Source: Prosopocoilus inquinatus
Taxonomy: Eukaryota > Arthropoda > Insecta > Coleoptera > Lucanidae
Direction of reading: 5' to 3'
DNA length: 64,000 nt
NCBI GenBank assembly: GCA_036172665.1
Contig: CM069873.1
Location: 47,152,001-47,216,000, forward strand
The position numbers and the translations under genes were made by a program. The notes under the pieces are model-generated. The model saw only the letters and a list, made by a program, of their open reading frames with translations, was not told the DNA's origin and made no database searches. This document shows, one piece after another, positions 58,372 to 64,000 of the stretch (its first letter is position 1; every line of letters begins with the position of its first letter).

Positions 58372-58869
58372 ATGTACATTATCGACATTCAGGGCTTCCA
58401 GTTTTGAATGAATGAGTGAATTTTGTAATCAGAGAAATTGCGTTATTAAATACAAGAACGAAAATTATGCATCATGCCTTTGGAAAGACACAGCAAATAT
58501 CATCATGGTTTTCTGATAGAATAAAAAAAACACATTGAGTGGACTACAAGAAATTTGCACGGTCTAGACTGGGTTACTTCGTTTGACTACTACTTACCTC
58601 AAGAAAACATTGGTAACTACATCAAAAGCCTCGTCGGAGATGAAGTCGTCTGCGTAAAAGGGCTCAATAAGAAAAGAACCGTAAATAAAATTATACCTAA
58701 TGAAATTATAGATTTAGATGAACTCAAATGTCCGAATTTAAGAATTTTAAAATGTAATTGTCTTCAAAATCATTGTAATTTACATGTTTATAATACGTTA
58801 AGTTGTTCTAAAGATAATGTATTTGTATTACATCAATGGTTTATTAAAGAATGTAATAAAGAACTGTAA
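58372..58869 (+). pseudogene. Polinton protein of unknown function, Cys-rich C-terminus
   Basis: The ATG at 58372 (MYIIDIQGFQF) is followed by stops and a shift. An open frame then runs from about 58555: LDWVTSFDYYLPQENIGNYI, KSLVGDEVVCVKGLNKK and a Cys/His-rich end (CPNLRILKCNCLQNHCNLHV, LSCSKDNVFVLHQW) that could bind metal. I have seen this arrangement in insect Polintons but know no function. Confidence 0.5.
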
Positions 58870-59186
58870 AAAAATTTATTTTGTTTTATTAAATTATAAC
58901 TTATATATAAATTTTTCATGTGACGGTTTATCACCTATAATTTCAGAGTTTAAAAGTTTTTTTTCTGTTGTTTAATGTTCAAACGAAAGTAGACTTGTGA
59001 ATTGATAATATTTTCCAACACATCTCTTAAAAATATTTTCAAGTTCTTTATTCAATTCAGAATTCTCTAAAAAGAAACAATAACGTCCGTTGGAATAAAT
59101 AATTTATTAACAAGCAGCTCTCTATACACACACACATAAAAAAAATATTACAATTTCAGTGTGAATATTTCTGAGCGTTATGCAGA

Positions 59187-59706
59187 TCAGCAACGTCGTT
59201 GCTCGTAGAAGTCCAACAAAGATGTGGTAGCAGTAGTAGCAGAAGTTGAAGGTTCTTCTGAAATTTTAATTTTCTTATTCTTGTGTCCATTCTCTTCGCT
59301 GTTCTCTTCAGTAAATTTTATTTTCTTTGTTGTTGACGATCCTTCAAGTATCACCAATTTCTCTTGCTCAGTACCGATATTAAACGAAACCCTAGTCAAA
59401 GCTTCTTCGAATGTCTTTATTTCATCTTCATTCTCCAAAGCCAGTCGCATGTACTTCACAGGTAAATTACGTAACTTTCTCTGGATTGTTTCCGTTTTTG
59501 GTCAGTAACTCAACTTGATTGGCCTTCTTTCGAATACTTTTCAGACCAAATCTAATTTCAAAATTAAAAAAATTATTAACTAAGAAAATTTTATGAAAAA
59601 TAATAATTTACCTAAATAATTGTTTGCAAATAACAAATGACATGCTAACTGGCAAGATGACCTTGTTAGTCGATTCCATAACCAAAGTACACGGAATTTC
59701 AGACAT
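59187..59706 (-). pseudogene. Polinton leftward gene, unknown, possible intron
   Basis: The ATG at 59706 (MSEIPCTLVMESTNKVILPV) runs to a GT donor (TTTAGGTAAATT) at about 59612. An acceptor-like TTGAAATTAG lies at about 59552, and a second segment continues with FERRPIKLSY, MRLALENEDEIKTFEEAL and a Lys/Glu-rich end (NKKIKISEEPSTSATTATTS). A stop or shift near 59505 breaks the second segment. No known domain. Confidence 0.4.
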
Positions 59707-59915
59707 TTTTCGTTTCTTCTTCTCGTTGCTATTACTGGTACTGCTTTCAACTTTAGAATGAAATGTTTCAAAGCGGTTCAGTATTTATATTAAAGAAAGA
59801 ATTTTGTGATAATTTTAATGATGTGTCTTAGAAAGCGCTACGTTTTTATTAGTGTGTGGACGCGGCATTGGGAACTCGTGCACTTGCACTTTGCACATCT
59901 ATAAATAACCATTAC

Positions 59916-60440
59916 GTTTGCAGAATGATTATTTAGTAAACTCGGGTATAATTGAAATTTTATTTACTAATTTACTAGTGTGTAAAAGACATCAGTCTAT
60001 ACCGTTTGAGTACATCTCTCATGTGTGCAAAGAAACCTTAAAACCTTCCGGTAAAAATATAAAATACCAGAAACATGAACCGTTTTCTATAGCGTATTTT
60101 TTAATTTGTTCTTACAATCCTTTACTCTCAAAATTTAGGTTACATACCGGCAAGGATTGTGTAAGCTGGTTTGTCACTGAATTAAAAAAAAAATGGTTTA
60201 GAAATTAATGATATTTTCTCGAAGGTGGAGCCGTGTGAAGAATTAACGGCAGAACAAGAAATTGAATTTCGAAAATGCTACACATTGCCACATTTGTTTG
60301 AAACCATTCAATTTTACTGATGTTAAAGTGCGAGATCACAACCATTTGACTAGATTGTATCGTAGGCCCAGTTATCAAGCGTGTAATCTAAATTATAAAA
60401 ACAGTAACGACATACCTGTAATTTTTCACAATATGTGAAT
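59916..60440 (+). pseudogene. Polinton DNA polymerase B, N-terminal remnant
   Basis: Reads HEPFSIAYFLICSYNPLLSK and GKDCVSWFVTELK, then in other frames EELTAEQEIEFRKC and CHICLKPFNFTDVKVRDHNH, and ACNLNYKNSNDIPVIFHN. This is the upstream zinc/HNH-like region typical of protein-primed family B polymerases of Polintons. Exonuclease and palm motifs are absent: 260 bp later the terminal repeat begins, so about 2.5-3 kb of polymerase gene is deleted. Confidence 0.75.
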
Positions 60441-60700
60441 ATGAAAATGAATTACTTAACCACACAACAGTTTCAATTATTTGCAGTTGCTCAAAGATAA
60501 CTTTGTCAGGTAAGCTTTTCAATATTTTTCTTTTTTTTATCTCTACAATTATATTTCTACATATTTGTAGTCGCAAACGAACACCTACCACAGAAAAATT
60601 TAAATTTAACTACACCTACCAAAGAATCAACCAAAGCTGCTGTCTACGATTTAGGAAGAACATAAGTAATAACATAGACCCAGCAAGAGACAAAGAAATT
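60441..60700. other. Polinton spacer before right TIR
   Basis: No coding signal. It marks the polymerase deletion junction. Confidence 0.4.
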
Positions 60701-61944
60701 ATCAATGTTGAGATAAAAAAAAAAATCAACTCCCTGTATAGCACCAAGACTGCATTGAAACAATTTTACGGACGTTGGAGCAGACATCATCGATGAAGAA
60801 TATCGTGCTACATTTTAACCATTCCGACGACGATTACATGATAGTGTACGGTGATCGTAATGACAATTAATCCGTCAAATGACCGGACTATTGTAGACAA
60901 TTCGAGGTGACAACGGTTTTTTTTTGCTCTCCGAAACAATTTTAATTATTTAACAAAAGATGCCTGGTGTTGTCAAAACCATGACAAACAATTATTTTCG
61001 TTGTAAAATATGTAAAAATGTATATTTAGCTTTTTATTTAAAGAAATAAATAAATAAACAATTTATTTACAGCGAAAAATTTTATCATTTTCTCTGCTGA
61101 CCTGTCCTAAGGTAGGTAAAATTACAACGTCGTTCAGTCATTGCTTGAAGAAGAAAGAATTTTGCTGACATTGATTTTGAAATACCACACTCGCGAATCT
61201 TAATTACAAGCAATATTTCTTATGCAAAGAAACGAACGTATTATTATTACAAAATAGCAAGCGAACCGTGTTTTACTCTTCTTTCGAAATTTAAAGATTT
61301 TTAATTTAGTTTTTAAATCATTGATATTTATGTATTATTTAATTGTACGATTTGCAGTTTCATCAAAATACATAAATGGCAATTACAAAGAGTACACGTA
61401 ATTTATTTTCAATTTTTTTCTCAATCTTTGATGGGAAAGAAGCGTCCTTAAAAATATTTTCTTGTAATATTTACAGAAATATATGTAGAAAATTTCATTC
61501 AAGAAATGTAAGCTACCTTGCACTTTGACAAACGCACACACACACACACACATACAAGTGGGTTCGATAAAAGAATCCTTGGACTAGTTTTTCTGAATCT
61601 GCACATTTTTCGAAGTTCATTGACTCGTTATACTGAACGAACACGCCGGATAAAATTTGCAACCCTTCTTCAAGAACTAAAAGGGGGTTAGATTTATTTT
61701 TTTTCTCAACAACCTCTTCTGGTATCATGACGTCATTGCCAACATTCTTCACAGCTGCAAGAAGTAAAGATTTTTCTTGAACGGCCTCTTCGGCTCAAGA
61801 ACTAAAGGGATAACTTCTTCACCTCTTAAACCACTCCCCTAACTTAGGGGAAGACCTTCAACGATGGTCACTTCGGATAGACACATGCCATCCGCAATTT
61901 TTTTCAAGGTCAAAGTGGTCTAGAATCACGCTAGCTATACTACT
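60701..61944. repeat. Polinton right terminal inverted repeat
   Basis: About 1,244 bp. It differs from the left arm by scattered changes and by a (CA)n expansion at 61532-61552, where the left arm reads TGTGTGTCTGCGTGCG. Confidence 0.9.
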
Positions 61945-62113
61945 CAGCTGCCGAATCTTCAATTTCAAATTCAAATGTTTCCGGGTCCTTACCTTCATCT
62001 ACAAGAGCTTGTTTCGGCCGTTCTTGTAAGTCACTTTTCTTTCCCGAATTTTCCAGGCCTCTTTCTTCTAATTCCTCATGCAGCTCTTTCATTTTTAACT
62101 TGCACAGCTTCAT
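61945..62113 (-). pseudogene. Gypsy-A gag N-terminus with SAP-like domain
   Basis: The ATG at 62113, 15 bases downstream of the primer site, opens MKLCKLKMKELHEELEERGL, a SAP-like helix-turn-helix, and ends at the Polinton junction. Phase arithmetic (169 bases, then 48743 onward after removing one 6-bp target copy) keeps it in frame with the coiled-coil part at 48732. Confidence 0.85.
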
Positions 62114-62127
62114 TCTTGAAATTTTCG

Positions 62128-62139
62128 CTTCTGACACCA
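62128..62139 (-). promoter_or_regulatory. Gypsy-A primer-binding site (tRNA-Leu type)
   Basis: Minus-strand TGGTGTCAGAAG lies three bases inside the 5' LTR and is complementary to the 3' end of eukaryotic tRNA-Leu as I know it. Confidence 0.7.
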
Positions 62140-62142
62140 ATT

Positions 62143-62351
62143 TGTTACGAATTTGAGGGTTCACAAATTATAGTCGTTAAATTTCAGAACACTTTAATTA
62201 TAAGCTGCCGATTTAAATAATTAACAACACAGTAGTAATGAGCTTGTCTATCAAATAACACTTTTACAAAATGTACTTTCTATTTATTCGAGGTACGAAC
62301 CCTTCGCTTGCTATCTTAATAACTATCACTCCTGACGGATCGTACGGCTTA
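62143..62351 (-). repeat. Gypsy-A 5' LTR, truncated
   Basis: Matches the first about 208 bp of the left LTR and stops after GGATCGTACGGCTTA; the outer about 125 bp are missing, so no target duplication can be read. Confidence 0.85.
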
Positions 62352-63060
62352 AGGCACTCGATCTCTGTCTAAGGACACAGGTACTACCTTCATATGGTTT
62401 TGACACTTGACAGTGGGTATTTGACCTTGAACAAGTGGGTTGTCAAAAATGACAAACCGAATATTTTATATAAATCAGAACGCAAATATAATGAAAATCA
62501 TTTTAATTTCTATTTTATTAACGACAATAATAAGTTTACAATGAACAAGGAATAAGTTTACAATAAATCTAGACGTTAACGGTGCGAATATGACACAATA
62601 AACCGAAAAAGTAACCAAAAAGCATACGTTAGTATATTAGAAGCTTTTCAGGTGAAATATTAAGTTTACTTAAATCCTGAAACTATTTCAAAGCAGAAAT
62701 CTCGTAAACAGTTGACTATAAAAACAGAAGTTTCAGTAATTTATCTGTTCACTTTGAAATTAAAAATTGTTGACTGATTGTAATTTTTCATCATGTTCCA
62801 AGGGTAAGCTATTAGGTTCTAGATAATGGAATTTGGAAAATAATAGGATTTAGCGAATTCCAAAAACATTCAGGATGAAAATGAACTTTAGGACCCAGTC
62901 CAAAACACCGTAGGTAATACCTGACAAGAAAGATATTTTTAGGCAGAACTTTCCCATTTATTATGTCATATCGCCTCGTAGTTGCTTACCGTTATTATAA
63001 ATTTATACTTTATCTCAATAAAATGGAAATTGAAACTGTGTTGCGTTATTTTTCATCTTG
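62352..63060. other. Non-coding DNA
   Basis: AT-rich, no gene or bounded repeat recognised. Confidence 0.4.
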
Positions 63061-63127
63061 ATTTGGTTGGAACGTTACTTCGATGTACCATGTGGTGTCC
63101 CACTGCCGAAATGTTTGAATACCACTG
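63061..63127. repeat. hAT-type terminal fragment
   Basis: Inverted, it begins CAGTGGTATTCAAACATTT and continues GCAGTGGGACACC, like hAT (Charlie-type) termini. No partner end was found. Confidence 0.4.
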
Positions 63128-63255
63128 CTCTAGTGCCAGTATACGTGCATAACCAATTTATCTTAAAAAAGAGTCATGGGCCCATATTCTCATCTCATGA
63201 TTAAGGTGCTAACTCTAACTAAAGACGTGATTAAAATAAAAATAAATGATATAGC

Positions 63256-63740
63256 TTTAAAAAAATGTTGCAAATCCTTTTTGATTACAGTGAAACCGTC
63301 GAGCAGCCTCTGTACAGCTGTTTCAGCCCTATTTGGGGCTTCTTCAGCAGAAACGTAGCTCGAGATTTCCACTGCAAACCAAAAACGACTTGACTGTTAT
63401 ATTCGCATTAGCGATGTAATAATAATGAATAGCTAAAATAGCGACACCCTACTATCGCTTTTTGACCTAACATTGCATTGTTTTTGGTTTCCAGTGGAAA
63501 TATCGAGCTGTTTCTGCCGAAGAAACCCCAAATAATGTCGAAACAGCAGTACAGAGACTGCTCGAGGGTTTCACTGCATCAAAAACGATTTGCAACAAGT
63601 TTTTTTAAAACTTTAATTATGTTTTGACAGCAAGCATGGCGCCTTGCATGAGGTGATTTATTATGTAGCAAACCCGCTTCAGTTTGTTAGTCCTTATGCA
63701 ATGTTAGGTCAAAAAGCGATCGTAGGATGTTGTTGTTTTA
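63256..63740. repeat. U-family repeat, copy F, diverged
   Basis: X, start of Y, inverted X and inverted Y, flanked by the 8-bp direct repeat GATATAGC (63248-63255 and 63741-63748). It belongs to the same older subgroup as copy D. Confidence 0.78.
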
Positions 63741-63748
63741 GATATAGC

Positions 63749-64000
63749 ATTATATAAATTTCATGATAATCAGGACGTTGCTAAATTAAAGACGAGGCCA
63801 GAATAAGGGTTATTAATTATTAACCTTTTATGTGTTTTTGCAAACTCTGCTATTTGTTACGGTTTACCTCAGAAAATAGAAAAAACCGAATGTATAGTTT
63901 TTGCAAAATGTTAATTTAGAATTTTCTTTTAACAGATTATACACAGAAAAATAAATGCCTAGTATAGTTTACTAATTAATGATTTTTTCATAAATGAAGC
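63749..64000. other. Non-coding DNA to window end
   Basis: AT-rich. Nothing recognised. Confidence 0.4.

Larger units (their letters stand above)
48750..61944. mobile_element. Polinton/Maverick (endogenous adintovirus), 13.2 kb, decayed
   Basis: Bounded by terminal inverted repeats of about 1.24 kb with ends AGTAGTATAGCTAGCG. The flanking hexamers AAGCTA (48744-48749) and CAGCTG (61945-61950) match at 4 of 6 bases, fitting the 6-bp Polinton target duplication after mutation. Leftward genes: PLA2-domain protein, unknown, pX-like, protease, penton-like, major capsid, zinc ribbon. Rightward genes: ATPase, DUF8207-type, integrase, unknown. A leftward unknown gene and a rightward polymerase B scrap lie at the right. 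Polymerase catalytic sequence is absent, and almost all frames are broken. Confidence 0.93.
37425..62351 (-). mobile_element. Gypsy-A: Ty3/gypsy element split by two nested elements
   Basis: Minus-strand element about 25 kb end to end but only about 5.3 kb of its own sequence. Order on its strand: truncated 5' LTR (62351-62143), tRNA-Leu-type primer site, gag with a SAP-like start, zinc knuckle, protease, RT, RNase H, integrase, polypurine tract, 3' LTR (37757-37425). A Polinton interrupts gag and a MULE-like element interrupts RT. LTR comparison over about 208 bp shows roughly 9-10 differences, so it is clearly older than the BEL element. Many stops and shifts show it is dead. Confidence 0.9.

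Noticed and set aside
61532..61552. (CA)n run
   Set aside because: Ordinary microsatellite expansion in one TIR arm.
1..64000. Possibility of bacterial or free viral sequence
   Set aside because: LTR elements, LINE, splice-like sites, MITEs and lack of operons point to a eukaryotic chromosome; the viral genes are bounded by Polinton TIRs in a retrotransposon.

Overview
This window looks like insect (arthropod) nuclear DNA: AT-rich, spliced-gene style spacing, no operons, and almost entirely transposable elements. I could not recognise an intact host gene, tRNA or rRNA. The insect assignment rests on the element types (BEL/Pao, env-bearing gypsy, copia, CR1-group LINE, Polinton/adintovirus, hAT and PIF-like MITEs); I cannot name the species.

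Layout. 1-2296: a hAT transposase tail, a small TIR element and a copia gag fragment. 2297-10040: a young BEL/Pao retrotransposon on the minus strand with two 911-bp LTRs and a 5-bp target duplication; it sits inside the copia fragment and carries an inserted copy of a repeat family I call U. 10041-17531: non-coding DNA with foldback repeats, U copy B, a PIF/Harbinger-like end and a non-autonomous hAT element with an 8-bp target duplication. 17532-29398: an env-bearing gypsy element on the minus strand (Gypsy-B), with a 5'-truncated copia in env and U copy C in gag. 29399-37424: non-coding DNA with a second PIF-like element, U copy D, an inverted-repeat element and a LINE RT fragment. 37425-62351: a second gypsy element on the minus strand (Gypsy-A), spread over about 25 kb because two large elements landed in it. 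One is a MULE-like long-TIR element (39976-46424) in the RT gene, itself split by a CR1-group LINE. The other is a 13.2-kb Polinton/adintovirus (48750-61944) in gag. 62352-64000: a hAT end and U copy F.

The Polinton is the centrepiece. It keeps about 1.24-kb terminal inverted repeats and a recognisable virion module: major capsid, penton-like, adenain-like protease, pX-like core protein, phospholipase A2-domain protein and FtsK/HerA packaging ATPase. It also has a retroviral-type integrase and several unknown genes. Only an N-terminal scrap of DNA polymerase B remains, and nearly every gene is broken, so it is a fossil. The penton-like gene carries an internal duplication of its 5' half and a U insertion.

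The least explained item is the U family: modular X/Y units (about 170 and 140 bp) joined in alternating orientation. Five copies are bounded by direct repeats of 8-15 bp, and three sit in coding regions of other elements. Insertions order the events: Gypsy-A precedes the Polinton and MULE-like element; the LINE is younger than the MULE-like element; U is younger than BEL, Gypsy-B gag and the penton duplication.
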